Assembly (NCBI RefSeq): GCF_026283945.1
Contig: NZ_JAPDPC010000001.1
Coordinates: 1,364,001 to 1,428,000, forward strand
Origin: Dyella humicola
Lineage (GTDB): Bacteria; Pseudomonadota; Gammaproteobacteria; Xanthomonadales; Rhodanobacteraceae
DNA: 64,000 nt
Direction: 5' to 3'
The position numbers were made by a program, and so were the translations under genes. The notes below the pieces were generated by a model. It saw only the letters and a program-made list of their open reading frames with translations, was not told the origin of the DNA and did no database searches. Every line of letters begins with the position of its first letter. Within the stretch, counting starts at the first letter, position 1. Below, in pieces: positions 18,078 through 27,277 of this stretch.

Positions 18078-18690
18078 GTTCGGCGGAGTTCCAGGCAAAA
18101 CGGCCGGAGGAAGCTTCACCATCGCCAAGCCGGTAAGCGAAATGCAGCTTGTGCGCGGCCGCGTCGTGGCGCAGCTGCAACTGCAGCTCGTCGCCCGGAC
18201 GCAGCAGGCGCTGGAATTTGAGCATGTCGATGCGCCGACACTGGCGCGGCGTACCCAGGCGCTCAGCGGCCAGCTCCAAAGCCCAGGCGAGCTGCACGAC
18301 GCCAGGCAGCACCGGCAGGCGGGGGAAATGGCAGGTGAAATGGCGCAACTCCAGCGGCAGCCGAAGTTGCAGCAGACTTTCATCAGCGTGCGTGTGGTCG
18401 GCCAGCAGCAAGGCGTGCGCGGGCGGCGGCTGCCGGATCAATGTATCGATGTGCTGCGGATCCTGCACCTCGGGCCAGTCGTCGCACAGACGCCAGGACG
18501 ACGGTGCTTCGATGGCTTGTTCCGCGAGTCGTCGTTGCAGGGCGTCGATGCAGGCCAGTCGCCCCTGTCGACGCAGCGCGGCCACGCCGTCGGCATTAAA
18601 TTGCAGCAGTACACCGCTTCGTGCGACGGCGACGCGTTCCACCCAGGGATGCGTTGCCAGCACGGTCGCGTTGCCTTGCGCCTTGATCAT
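18070..18690 (-). CDS. ApeI-type dehydratase fused to a remnant of an acyl-AMP ligase C-terminus
   Basis: A 206-residue two-part protein. Residues about 90-206 are an ApeI-like hotdog dehydratase, with the catalytic His in CHFPRLPVLPGVVQLAWAL. Residues 1-85 look like the C-terminal subdomain of an acyl-adenylate ligase (THPWVERVAVARSG, then PSSWRLCDDWPEVQD). The catalytic Lys usually found in a QGK motif at that point is absent. The ligase itself is missing from the operon. The start at 18690 overlaps the upstream stop by 4 bp. Confidence 0.8.
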   Translation of the reverse strand: MIKAQGNATVLATHPWVERVAVARSGVLLQFNADGVAALRRQGRLACIDALQRRLAEQAIEAPSSWRLCDDWPEVQDPQHIDTLIRQPPPAHALLLADHTHADESLLQLRLPLELRHFTCHFPRLPVLPGVVQLAWALELAAERLGTPRQCRRIDMLKFQRLLRPGDELQLQLRHDAAAHKLHFAYRLGDGEASSGRFAWNSAEHD

Positions 18691-19232
18691 GCTGCGGTTC
18701 TCAGGCGCTTGCGCAGCAGCCACTCGCCGCCGAACAGCGTGCCCATGATGAAGTAAGCAATCAGGCCGTTGTAGAGCGTCCACCAACCCAGCGGCGCCCA
18801 TAGCGTAAGTACGGCGGAGACCAGCCCATTGAACATGAAAAAGCCCACCCACACCCAGGTGACCTTGCGCGTGTACGGGATCGCTTCCGCTGGAAGCTCG
18901 GGTTCGCTGACGCGCGCAATGCGTTCCACCATCGGCGGGCCGTACTTCAGGCTGATGCCGAAGACGAACAGCAGCAAGGCGCTGATCAAGGTGGGGTACC
19001 AACGCAGCATGGCGGCTTCGCCGCTGAAGGCGAGCAGTGCGCAATACGCCAGTGCAGCAGTGATCATCCAGCGGCCGCCCGGCTGTTTCAGCAGGCTCGG
19101 TGCCCGGATCAGCCAGATCGCACCCAACACGAGTGCAAAGAGCGGCGTCGACACATGCTCCATCCCGAAGTAGACCAGGAACGGGTACAGCAGGCCGACC
19201 ACCGGCAACAGCAGGGAAGTCAGCTTGCGCAT
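18687..19232 (-). CDS. COG4648-type integral membrane protein of aryl-polyene operons
   Basis: A 181-residue inner-membrane protein with about six hydrophobic segments (for example LLLPVVGLLYPFLVYFG and WVWVGFFMFNGLVSAVL). Proteins of this type are regularly found beside the ACP and ligase genes in aryl-polyene clusters; their biochemical role is not established. It overlaps the ACP gene by 13 bp and the next gene by 4 bp, so it belongs to the same transcript. Confidence 0.8.
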   Translation of the reverse strand: MRKLTSLLLPVVGLLYPFLVYFGMEHVSTPLFALVLGAIWLIRAPSLLKQPGGRWMITAALAYCALLAFSGEAAMLRWYPTLISALLLFVFGISLKYGPPMVERIARVSEPELPAEAIPYTRKVTWVWVGFFMFNGLVSAVLTLWAPLGWWTLYNGLIAYFIMGTLFGGEWLLRKRLRTAA

Positions 19233-19489
19233 GCGACTTGCTGCGCCTCGACGAAGGCCGCCAGGCTCGCCACGGTGGCGAAGTGCTGGCGTGCATCGCG
19301 CGAATCGGAGGCGATCTGGATGCTGTAGCGATTCTGCAGCGCCAATGCCAGCTCCAGCGCGTCGACCGAATCCAGGCCCAGGCCCTGGCCGAACAACGGT
19401 TGTTCCGGCGGGATGTCGGCAGCTTGCAGGTGCTCAAGGTTGAGCGTGTCGATGATCAGCTGCGCAATGTCCTGTTGCAAGGCATTCAT
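19220..19489 (-). CDS. Acyl carrier protein 2
   Basis: An 89-residue acyl carrier protein. The phosphopantetheine site is Ser in GLGLDSVDALELALAL near residue 41. It carries the starter or growing polyene chain. A second ACP begins the operon, and two ACPs are usual in aryl-polyene systems. Its stop overlaps the start of the COG4648 gene. Confidence 0.92.
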   Translation of the reverse strand: MNALQQDIAQLIIDTLNLEHLQAADIPPEQPLFGQGLGLDSVDALELALALQNRYSIQIASDSRDARQHFATVASLAAFVEAQQVACAS

Positions 19490-20280
19490 GGCGAGGCTAG
19501 CTCCTTGGAATAGAGGTCGTGTAGATGGTCGTTGAGTCGACGGGAGGCTATCGGCAACGGTGCTTGGGCATTGAATGTGGCCGGATCGATGTCCGCGCCC
19601 ACGCGCAGGCGCACATGGAAGCGACGGTCGGGAATGCTGTGCCAGGACTCGGCCTTGGTCAGCGTGGTCGGCTGTACCGTGATGAATACCGGTGTGATCA
19701 CCCGCGCGCCGCGCAGTGCGATGGCCGCCGCGCCGCGATGAAATACCGGCGACTGGTCCGGCATGGTGCGGGTGCCTTCAGGGAACACGATCAGCGTCTG
19801 TCCTTCGCGCAGGACTTCGGCAGCTTGCTCGAGCATCTCCGGGCTGCCGCTGTTGCTGATGTATTCGGCGGTGCTGATCGGGCCGCGCATGCACGGGTTG
19901 CGCCACAAGCCCTGCTTGACCACGCAATTGGCGTCGCGAATCTGCGAGATCAGAAACACCACATCGATCAGCGAAGGATGGTTCGCGATCACCATCTGTC
20001 CGGGCTGGTTCAGGCGCTCCGCGCCTTCCACGGTAAACGTAAGTACGCCGCTGCGATACATGAACTGCACGTGCCAATGGAACGCGCGGCTGATCGAGGC
20101 GCGCACGCGGCGGCGATGTTGCAGCCGTCCGCCCGGCAGCACGGAGAGCAGCGGAAACCACACCAGCCGCAGCAGCAGGCCGCCGATACCGAACAACAGA
20201 AAGCTGAGGCCGGTCGCGACCAGCCGCCACAGATAGAAGTCGCTCTTGCGGAATGTCAGGTCGTCGGCTGCCAGATCCAT
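19486..20280 (-). CDS. PlsC-like 1-acylglycerol-3-phosphate acyltransferase family protein
   Basis: A 264-residue acyltransferase. ATG 20280 was chosen over ATG 20295 because GGAAGATGAG stands before it. One or two N-terminal membrane helices (LVATGLSFLLFGIGGLLLRLV) precede the NHPSLID motif (HX4D) near residue 101 and FPEGTRT near 166. It probably transfers the polyene acyl chain to a lipid or glycerol backbone; which acceptor is unknown. Confidence 0.88.
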   Translation of the reverse strand: MDLAADDLTFRKSDFYLWRLVATGLSFLLFGIGGLLLRLVWFPLLSVLPGGRLQHRRRVRASISRAFHWHVQFMYRSGVLTFTVEGAERLNQPGQMVIANHPSLIDVVFLISQIRDANCVVKQGLWRNPCMRGPISTAEYISNSGSPEMLEQAAEVLREGQTLIVFPEGTRTMPDQSPVFHRGAAAIALRGARVITPVFITVQPTTLTKAESWHSIPDRRFHVRLRVGADIDPATFNAQAPLPIASRRLNDHLHDLYSKELASP

Positions 20281-21002
20281 CGTCTCATCTTCCATGCATG
20301 TTGCAGAGGCTCGCGCGGACCGTGCAGGGCGCGCAGGAACGCGAGCGCATGCGGCCACGCGCTGGTGTAGCCCTGATCCGAATTGCGTTGCAGCCGCAGC
20401 TGCCAGCGCGAGTTGGGCGGTTCGCCACGATCGGGCCCTGTCTTGTCCACGCGCAAGGCGAGGGCGTAGGAGAACGGTACGTCGTCGATCCAGCCGGCGT
20501 AAGCCGCGGGTGGCCGTTCTTCGGCGAGCACCACGATGGCCGCAGGTGCGCCCTGGTCGAGCAAGGTGGCGGCCTCGAGCATGGCGTGCTCGAAGGTATC
20601 CGCTTCGCCCGCGATGGCACTGGCTTCGCCGCGCTGGCCGCGCAGGATCGACCATTGCCCGGCAATCGCGTTGTGCACGGACAGGCCGAACTGGGTCGGC
20701 GACAGCGGCTTCTGATCGATCACGTCGCCAAGCAAGGCATAAGTGCGCGGCGTTTCGCCATGGCGCGACGCGAAGACCAGCGGCAGCTGTTCGTTGTCAT
20801 CGCATAGCGGCCATGCGACCGCCAGCGCCATGCGCGCCATGCGGCTCAAGCGCCGGCGTTGCATCGCTGGCAGGAAAGCGCAATCGGGCTGCTCGCCCTG
20901 ATCCGGTGGAGTCCATGGTTCCCGCGTCCAGGCCTGCCAGGCGTCGTTGGTTTCGAGGGAAGGCGCCCAGGCGCGCCATTGGGCAATGCGCACATCGATC
21001 AT
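20256..21002 (-). CDS. Beta-ketoacyl synthase chain-length factor (ApeC-type)
   Basis: A 248-residue truncated ketosynthase fold lacking a catalytic Cys; the corresponding region reads SVHNAIAGQWSI. The start (MIDVRIAQWRAWAPSL) and the FASRHGETPRTYALL stretch are typical of the short chain-length factors that pair with a ketosynthase in aryl-polyene systems and fix chain length. It directly follows the two upstream ketosynthases, overlapping by 4 bp. Confidence 0.85.
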   Translation of the reverse strand: MIDVRIAQWRAWAPSLETNDAWQAWTREPWTPPDQGEQPDCAFLPAMQRRRLSRMARMALAVAWPLCDDNEQLPLVFASRHGETPRTYALLGDVIDQKPLSPTQFGLSVHNAIAGQWSILRGQRGEASAIAGEADTFEHAMLEAATLLDQGAPAAIVVLAEERPPAAYAGWIDDVPFSYALALRVDKTGPDRGEPPNSRWQLRLQRNSDQGYTSAWPHALAFLRALHGPREPLQHAWKMRRWIWQPTT

Positions 21003-22252
21003 GCGTAGGCTTCCTCAGCTGCGCGGAACAGCAGGGCCGCGCAGCTGCCGCCGAAGCCGAAGCTGTTGGACAAGACGCTGCGGATGCGCCGAGGGACGGA
21101 TTCCTTGATCAGCGGCGCCGCCGCGAAGGCGGGGTCCGGCGTTTCGATGGCGCTGCCGGCAGCGACGAAGTGGTGCCGCATCATCAGCAGGCCGGCGATG
21201 GCATCCAGCGCGCCGGCCGCGCCGGGGGCGTGGCCGATCAAGCCCTTGATCGACGACATCGGTGGCGGCGCGGCACCGCGTTCGCGGAACACGCGCTCGA
21301 TCGCCTGCCATTCGGCCAGGTCGCCCTGCGCGGTGGAGCAGGCATGTGTGTTGATGTAGTCGGGGCTGGCGTGAGACGCGAGCGCCTGGCGCATCGCCCG
21401 CGCGATGCCTTCCGCACCGGGGCCAACCATGCTTTGCGCATCGGTGCTGGCGCCGTAGCCGCACAGTTCGGCAATCGCGGTGGCGCCGCGCCGGCGCGCA
21501 TGCTCCAGCGATTCGAGCACCAGCACGCCCGCGCCCGCGGCCAGCACGATGCCGTCGCGATTGGCGTCGTAAGGGCGCGAGGCCGCGACCGGGCGTTCGT
21601 TGCTGTTGACTGACAATGCACCCATCGCGTCGAACCACAGCGCGGTGGTGTCGTGCAATTCCTCGCTGCCGCCGCAGATAACCAGATCCTGCTTGCCCAA
21701 CTGGATTAGCTCCATGGCCTGGCCGATGGCATGCGCACCACTGGTGCAGGCGGCACTGACGACGTGGCTGCGTCCGCCAATCTCGAAGGCGTAGGCCAGG
21801 CCCGCCGCTAGCGCGCTGCTCATGCCGCGCGGCACGATAAACGGCGACAGCTTGGCGATGCCGCGCTTGTGGAAACTGTCGAGCGCGAACTCATGCTCGC
21901 TCATCGCCGCGCCACCGCCCATCACCAGACCACAGTGGGGTGATTGCAGGTCGCTGGACGTGAGTTGCGCCTGCGCGATCGCCTCGCCCATGGCCTGCCA
22001 CGCATACCACGTCGTGGCGGAAAGAAACCGGCGCAGCTTGCGCGATGGGGCATCCAGTGCCGTTTCGTCTACCGGACCACCGACACGGCAGCGCATACCG
22101 AGCGCCGCCAGCGTATCCATAAAACGGATACCGCTGCGCCGATCCTGCAAGGCGCGAAGCAGCGCGGCATTGCCCGTGCCCGCGCAGGACACCGAACCCA
22201 TGCCGGTCACGACGACGCGCGGCGGGTGGCGATGTCCGTCTGCGCCTGTCAT
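20999..22252 (-). CDS. Beta-ketoacyl-ACP synthase (ketosynthase B), variant active site
   Basis: A 417-residue ketosynthase from the ATG at 22252. The active Cys (SAACTSGAH) and the second His (KGLIGHAPGAAGA) are normal. The first His motif reads NTHACSTAQGD instead of the usual NAHGT; the His itself is kept. It overlaps ketosynthase A and the chain-length factor by 4 bp each. It could be the partner of the chain-length factor or a dedicated priming enzyme; the sequence does not decide. Confidence 0.88.
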   Translation of the reverse strand: MTGADGHRHPPRVVVTGMGSVSCAGTGNAALLRALQDRRSGIRFMDTLAALGMRCRVGGPVDETALDAPSRKLRRFLSATTWYAWQAMGEAIAQAQLTSSDLQSPHCGLVMGGGAAMSEHEFALDSFHKRGIAKLSPFIVPRGMSSALAAGLAYAFEIGGRSHVVSAACTSGAHAIGQAMELIQLGKQDLVICGGSEELHDTTALWFDAMGALSVNSNERPVAASRPYDANRDGIVLAAGAGVLVLESLEHARRRGATAIAELCGYGASTDAQSMVGPGAEGIARAMRQALASHASPDYINTHACSTAQGDLAEWQAIERVFRERGAAPPPMSSIKGLIGHAPGAAGALDAIAGLLMMRHHFVAAGSAIETPDPAFAAAPLIKESVPRRIRSVLSNSFGFGGSCAALLFRAAEEAYA

Positions 22253-23475
22253 GCGGCGCAGGCCTTGAAGATCAGCGACGTATTGATGCCGCCGAAGGCG
22301 AAGTTGTTGTTCATCACGTAGGCAGTGTCGATATGACGCCCTTCGCCGATGATGTAATCCAGTACCGCGCATTCCGGGTCGGGCTGCTGCAGGTTGATGG
22401 TGGGGGCGAACCAGCCTTCGCGCATCATTTCGATGGCCCACCACGATTCCAGCGCACCGCAGGCGCCAAGCGTATGGCCGACATAACTCTTCATCGAGCT
22501 GATCGGCACCTGCGCGCCGAGCACGCTGGCGGTGGCATGGCTCTCGGCCACGTCGCCGCGATCGGTGGCGGTGCCATGCGCGCTGACGTAGCCGATGGCC
22601 TCGGGCGCCAACCCTGCATCGCGCAAGGACATGCGCATCGCCACCGCCATGGTCTCGCTGGTGGGCTGGGTGATGTGGCTGCCGTCGGAATTGCAGCCGA
22701 AGCCGACGATCTCTGCGTAGATGCGTGCGCCGCGTGCACGCGCATGTTCGTACTCTTCAAGCACCAGCGTGGTGGCGCCTTCGCCCACGACCAGGCCATC
22801 GCGGGCGCGGTCGAACGGACGCGGGGTCAGCGCTGCTTCGTCATTGCGCGTGCTGGTGGCAAACAGCGTATCGAACACCGCCGCACCGGGGCCGGACAAT
22901 TCCTCGGCGCCGCCGCACAGCATCAGCGTCTGCTTGCCTTGCTGGATCGCCTCGTAGCCATAGCCGATGGCCTGGCTGCCGGACGTGCAGGCGCTGGAGG
23001 TCGGCACGATGCGCCCCTTCAAGCCGAAGAACACGCCGACGTTCACGGCGGTGGTGTGCGACATCATCTGGATGTAGCTGGTCGCGGTGACGCCTTGCAT
23101 CGATCCCGTCGCCAGCATGTGGCCCATGGCGCGAATCGGCTCCACGCTGCCGCCGGACGAGCCATAAGCCACGCCCATGCGCCCATCGCGTATCGCTTCG
23201 TTGCCGTGCAGTCCCGCGTCATGCAGTGCCCGCTCGCTGGCGGCGACGGCGAGCTGTGCGACGCGACCCATCGAGCGCACTTGCTTGCGCGGCCAGGCCG
23301 GCAGCGTGAAATCGTCGACGGGACAGCCGAGGCGACCGTTCAAGGCATCGAAGTAGTCCCATTCCGGCATGCGGCGAACGGCATTGCGATAGTCGCGCAG
23401 GCGCGCGGAGATCGTGGCCCAGTCATGACCGAGCGGTGTGATGCCGCCGATGCCGGTGACGACGACGCGCTTCAT
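22249..23475 (-). CDS. Beta-ketoacyl-ACP synthase (ketosynthase A, FabF-like)
   Basis: A 408-residue FabF-type condensing enzyme. Catalytic Cys in SSACTSGSQA, His residues in SAHGTATDRGD and KSYVGHTLGACGA are all intact. The N-terminus MKRVVVTGIGGITPLG and the C-terminus NNFAFGGINTSL match the family closely. A 31-bp gap separates it from the exporter gene, one of only two real gaps in the operon. Confidence 0.92.
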   Translation of the reverse strand: MKRVVVTGIGGITPLGHDWATISARLRDYRNAVRRMPEWDYFDALNGRLGCPVDDFTLPAWPRKQVRSMGRVAQLAVAASERALHDAGLHGNEAIRDGRMGVAYGSSGGSVEPIRAMGHMLATGSMQGVTATSYIQMMSHTTAVNVGVFFGLKGRIVPTSSACTSGSQAIGYGYEAIQQGKQTLMLCGGAEELSGPGAAVFDTLFATSTRNDEAALTPRPFDRARDGLVVGEGATTLVLEEYEHARARGARIYAEIVGFGCNSDGSHITQPTSETMAVAMRMSLRDAGLAPEAIGYVSAHGTATDRGDVAESHATASVLGAQVPISSMKSYVGHTLGACGALESWWAIEMMREGWFAPTINLQQPDPECAVLDYIIGEGRHIDTAYVMNNNFAFGGINTSLIFKACAA

Positions 23476-23506
23476 CGGCGGGCATCCTGTGTGGAAGAAG
23501 ATAAGT

Positions 23507-25870
23507 TCATACGTCTACGTACTCGTGGACAGGGCTGGCTACCGGCACCAGCAGCGCGGTGAAACCGATACCCAGCAGTAAGGTGATGCCGAAGTGCTGC
23601 AAGGCCGGCATCGAACTTAGGGCCAGCAGACCAAAAGAGAGCAGGGCGGTGACGGCTGACAGCAGCACGCCGGCATAGGCCGCACCGGGCAGGTGCGCCG
23701 CATGCGGCTCACCCTCGTGCAGAAACACCGCATAGTTCGCCCCCACGCCGAGCACCAGCATCAGCGCCATCCAGTGGAACAAGGTCAAGGGCTGGCCGAG
23801 GTAACCCAGCGCAGCGAGGGTCAGGCCGATGCCGAGCAGCGGCGGTGCGATCACGCGCGGCGCGGCGCCGCGATAGCGCCAGCCGAATACAGCCGACACC
23901 AGCGCGAGTGCCGCAAGCAGCCAGACGCTGGCGTATTCGCGATAGCGGCTGAACAAGGCCGAGATGCTGGCGGGTTTGTCGACCAACTCCACTCCGGCCA
24001 GACCCATGGCGGCTGCTCGCAGGATGCCGGCATCGTCCTGACCCTGCGGCAGTACGATGGAACCGATGTTGCCGTTGCCCTGGTCCATCCACAGATAGCG
24101 GAACGGCGTGGAGACCGGCATGGCCAGCCACTCGGACAGGCCAAGCGGTTTGCCGGGCCAGGCGTCCACGTACGCGTTGACTGCGTCAGGGCGCAAGCCC
24201 GCGTGAAGCAATAGCGTTTCGATGTGCGCACGGCTGGCGAACAGCGACGCGAGCGCTGCCTGGTTGGCTTGTTGCCGCTGCATCGACGGCAGCATGCCGG
24301 CCACGCCGGTCCAGCTCTCCAGTTGCCCTTGTTGCACCAGCGTTTGCAGGCGAGCTTCCAGCGTTTCTTCGCGCTGCAGTACCTGCTCGGCGCTGTCGCC
24401 GTGGACGAGATAGAACTGGCTGGTATTGCCGATACCGGTGACGTCGCGGATGCGCGCCTCCTGTTTGGCGAGTTCCGCGGGAGACGTAATCAACAGATGA
24501 ATATCGTCGTCATGGCTCAAGAGCAACCAGCCGGGCAGTGCTACCAGCAACAGCAGCAGTGCGGCGAACATCCCCCGTCGACCGCGACCAAGGCGGCCGG
24601 CACGACGCTGCAGCGCCAGTGCGAGGCACACCAGCGAAGGTGCCAGTGGCTTGCTCGCCGGCTTGACCAGCAAAGCGGGCAGCAGACAGAACACACTGAG
24701 GCATGCCGCGAGCATGCCGACCATGGCGAAGCAGGCCATCTGGCGCAGCGCCGGAAACGGCATCAGGCCGAGCAGCGCATAGCCGAGCAGCGAGGTGGCC
24801 AGGGCCAGCAGCAAGGCCGGTCGCACCTGGCGCACGCCACGTTCGGCCTGCCACGCCGCGCCGGCATTGGCGCGTGCACACAAGTACTGGATCGAATAGT
24901 CCACCGCCTCGCCCAGCAAGGCTGCGCCGAATACCAGGGTCAGCAGATATAACTGGCCGAAGATCAGCAAGGTGACGGTAAGCGCGCAGACCACGCCGAT
25001 GGCGGTGGAGAGAAAGGCCAGCAGCAGCGGACGCGGCGAACGATAGGTCCACAGCAGCAGGACGGCTATGCCCAGGGTCGAGGCGAGACCGACGACATGC
25101 ACATCGCGCTCGGCGCCGGCGCGCGCTTCGGCGGCATGGAAAACGGCCCCGGCGCGCAGCAGCCGGACGCCCGGATGGTGTTGCGCCATGGCCTGTTCGG
25201 CCCGTGCCAGCGCGGCCAGCGCCGCTCGCTGCACGCTGTCGTCGTAGGAGGAGCCGCCCAGTGCGGCCAGCACCATCACATAGCTGCGATCGTCGCGATG
25301 CGCGGTGAGCAGATTGTCCTCGGGTGTAAGCGGCGAGCGGCTCCAGGGTTGCTGGTCCAGCCAGTGTTGCAACCAGCCGAACGGATCGTCCTGCAAGGCC
25401 ACGCCGACGCCAGCGAGGAAGGGTTGATTGAACCGGCGCGCCAGCGCCTGTGCCGGGTCGTAATCGGGACGCAGCAGCGCTTCGCGGTCGGCGTCGGTGA
25501 GCAGATGGAAGCGGTGCGCGAGATACGGCGCGAAAGCGGCATCAAGGTCGAACGGCGGCAGCTCGGCGGTGACCGCGGAGAACGCAGGTTCGGCGGCGAG
25601 CCGCTTGCCCAGTTCGCGCGCTGCATCCTTGGCGGTCGCGTCGTCGGCATGTTCCACCAGCAGCACCATGCGATCGCCGTTCGCATGGGCGAGGCGCTCT
25701 ACCGCTGCTTCCGCCAGCGGGTGGCGCTCGGTGGCCGGCAGCAGCGCCAGCAGGTCGGTCTGGATCGGAGAACCGCCGCGCCCGACCAGCAACCAGGCGC
25801 CCAGGCCGGTCACCATCAGGACGAAGGCGCCGAACAGGATGGCGCGCCACGGCGAGGTGAGGCGGTTCAC
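23507..25870 (-). CDS. MMPL-family exporter
   Basis: A 787-residue RND/MMPL-type inner membrane transporter. The first helix (AILFGAFVLMVTGLGAWLL) is followed by a large periplasmic loop, a block of about five helices with GEAVDYSIQYL near residue 325, a second loop and a second helix block with MLVLGVGANYAVFLHEGE near 720. Such predicted exporters in aryl-polyene clusters are thought to move the polyene lipid across or out of the inner membrane. The gene overlaps the LolA-like gene by 4 bp. Confidence 0.88.
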   Translation of the reverse strand: MNRLTSPWRAILFGAFVLMVTGLGAWLLVGRGGSPIQTDLLALLPATERHPLAEAAVERLAHANGDRMVLLVEHADDATAKDAARELGKRLAAEPAFSAVTAELPPFDLDAAFAPYLAHRFHLLTDADREALLRPDYDPAQALARRFNQPFLAGVGVALQDDPFGWLQHWLDQQPWSRSPLTPEDNLLTAHRDDRSYVMVLAALGGSSYDDSVQRAALAALARAEQAMAQHHPGVRLLRAGAVFHAAEARAGAERDVHVVGLASTLGIAVLLLWTYRSPRPLLLAFLSTAIGVVCALTVTLLIFGQLYLLTLVFGAALLGEAVDYSIQYLCARANAGAAWQAERGVRQVRPALLLALATSLLGYALLGLMPFPALRQMACFAMVGMLAACLSVFCLLPALLVKPASKPLAPSLVCLALALQRRAGRLGRGRRGMFAALLLLLVALPGWLLLSHDDDIHLLITSPAELAKQEARIRDVTGIGNTSQFYLVHGDSAEQVLQREETLEARLQTLVQQGQLESWTGVAGMLPSMQRQQANQAALASLFASRAHIETLLLHAGLRPDAVNAYVDAWPGKPLGLSEWLAMPVSTPFRYLWMDQGNGNIGSIVLPQGQDDAGILRAAAMGLAGVELVDKPASISALFSRYREYASVWLLAALALVSAVFGWRYRGAAPRVIAPPLLGIGLTLAALGYLGQPLTLFHWMALMLVLGVGANYAVFLHEGEPHAAHLPGAAYAGVLLSAVTALLSFGLLALSSMPALQHFGITLLLGIGFTALLVPVASPVHEYVDV

Positions 25871-26484
25871 CGAGGTACATCCAGCGCACGCTTCTCCAGC
25901 GCACTCAGGGGGCCGGCGTCGCGGGTATGGGCAAAGCGGATGGTGGTGCTCTCGCCGCTGGCCAGTTCAACGCTGATGCCTTGCAGGAATTGGTCGCCGT
26001 CGAGTTCGATCCGCCGCAGCACGCGTGCCATGCGCTCCTGCCGCGGCGTAAAGCGCAGGGTCCAGTGCGCCGGCGTGCCTTGCGCCTCCACCGCGAACTG
26101 CCGCAAGGCATCGTCCGGCTTGCCGGACAGCATGGATTGCAGCATTTGCGACACCTGGGCCACGCCGCGGTCACCACCGCGCACGCTCTGCAGTTGCCCC
26201 TGTTCATCGATGCGAAGTGTGCGTGCACCGGTGAGGGCGATACTTTCGCGATAGGGCTCGGTGACCTGCCACAGCATGCCGTGGCCCACCACGAACAGCA
26301 GCTCGCCGCGGCTGAACTGCGGTTGCGTCAGTGCGGGATTCTCGCGGCTCTGGGTGAACGCTGCGCGCACGCTGGTGTGGCTGCCCAGTTCATCGAGGAC
26401 GTGCTGCAACAGGTTGGCATCCTGCGCATGCGCAGGCAGGCCGAACGCGAACCAGCAGAGCAGGGCGGCGATCAGGCGGCGCAC
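25867..26484 (-). CDS. LolA-like outer membrane lipoprotein carrier family protein
   Basis: A 205-residue periplasmic protein. The GTG at 26484 is chosen because GGGAGG stands five bases before it; an upstream ATG at 26514 has no ribosome site. The signal peptide (RRLIAALLCWFAFGLPAHA) is followed by a LolA-like beta fold (FSRGELLFVVGHGMLWQVTEP). It probably chaperones the hydrophobic polyene lipid through the periplasm with the MMPL exporter, by analogy with LolA. Confidence 0.82.
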   Translation of the reverse strand: MRRLIAALLCWFAFGLPAHAQDANLLQHVLDELGSHTSVRAAFTQSRENPALTQPQFSRGELLFVVGHGMLWQVTEPYRESIALTGARTLRIDEQGQLQSVRGGDRGVAQVSQMLQSMLSGKPDDALRQFAVEAQGTPAHWTLRFTPRQERMARVLRRIELDGDQFLQGISVELASGESTTIRFAHTRDAGPLSALEKRALDVPR

Positions 26485-27260
26485 GGCGCCTCCCGCCGGC
26501 TCACTCGGCGCCATAACAGCCGCGGCGCGCGTGGCAGCATGCCCAGCAACAGGCGCGTATGCATGGCCGAGATGCGCAGGTTGTCGCGCCACATGCGGAA
26601 ATGCGAAAGCCCGTTCTCCGGGTAGATCACCCGCGTAGGCAGGTTGCGCACCGGCAGGCCACGCCAGCTCAGGCGCACCGCGACCTCAGTGTCGACATCC
26701 ATGCGCGCTGGCAACGGCTTGCGCGCAATTTCGGCGCAGGTGGCGTCGAGGGGATAAAGACGGTAGCCGCACATGGAATCCTGGATCGCCATCGACAACG
26801 TCTCGATCCACACGAACACGTGGGTCACATAGCGGCCGTAGAGGCGTGCGCGCGGCACGCTGTCGTCATAGATCGGCTTGCCACAGACCAGCGCCTGCGG
26901 ATAGGTCTGGCTTTCGGCGAGGAAGCGGGGCGCATCGGCCACGTCATGCTGGCCATCCGCATCGATCTGCAAGGCGTGGGTGAAGCCTGCCGCGCGCGCG
27001 GCCAGCAGGCCGGCGGTGAGTGCACGTCCCTTGCCCTGGTTGTGCGGCAAGCGCAGCAACTGAATGTCCGCCTGGCCGAGCGCCAGCGCGTCCAGCACCT
27101 CACGCGTGGCGTCATTGCTGCCGTCGTCCACGATCACTACAGGCAAGCCCTGCGCGCGCAGCGACTGCACGGTACGCACGATCGTGTCTTTGTGGTTATA
27201 GATCGGGATCAGCGCGCAGGGCGCGTGCGCCCCGTTGCGGGTGGTATTGCATGCCTGCAT
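26472..27260 (-). CDS. Glycosyltransferase family 2
   Basis: A 262-residue GT-A glycosyltransferase. ATG 27260 gives the usual start before ALIPIYNHKDTI. Motifs are VVIVDDGSNDAT near residue 45, the DxD-like QIDADGQHD near 95, and GYRLYP further on, typical of dolichol-phosphate-mannose synthase relatives. It should glycosylate the polyene or its lipid carrier. It has no C-terminal membrane helices. Confidence 0.88.
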   Translation of the reverse strand: MQACNTTRNGAHAPCALIPIYNHKDTIVRTVQSLRAQGLPVVIVDDGSNDATREVLDALALGQADIQLLRLPHNQGKGRALTAGLLAARAAGFTHALQIDADGQHDVADAPRFLAESQTYPQALVCGKPIYDDSVPRARLYGRYVTHVFVWIETLSMAIQDSMCGYRLYPLDATCAEIARKPLPARMDVDTEVAVRLSWRGLPVRNLPTRVIYPENGLSHFRMWRDNLRISAMHTRLLLGMLPRAPRLLWRRVSRREAPCAA

Positions 27261-27277
27261 GGACGGAGCCGGCCCAG

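Noticed and set aside
26485-26514. ATG at 26514 as start of the LolA-like gene
   Set aside because: No ribosome site, while GTG 26484 has GGGAGG at the right distance and still gives a full signal peptide.
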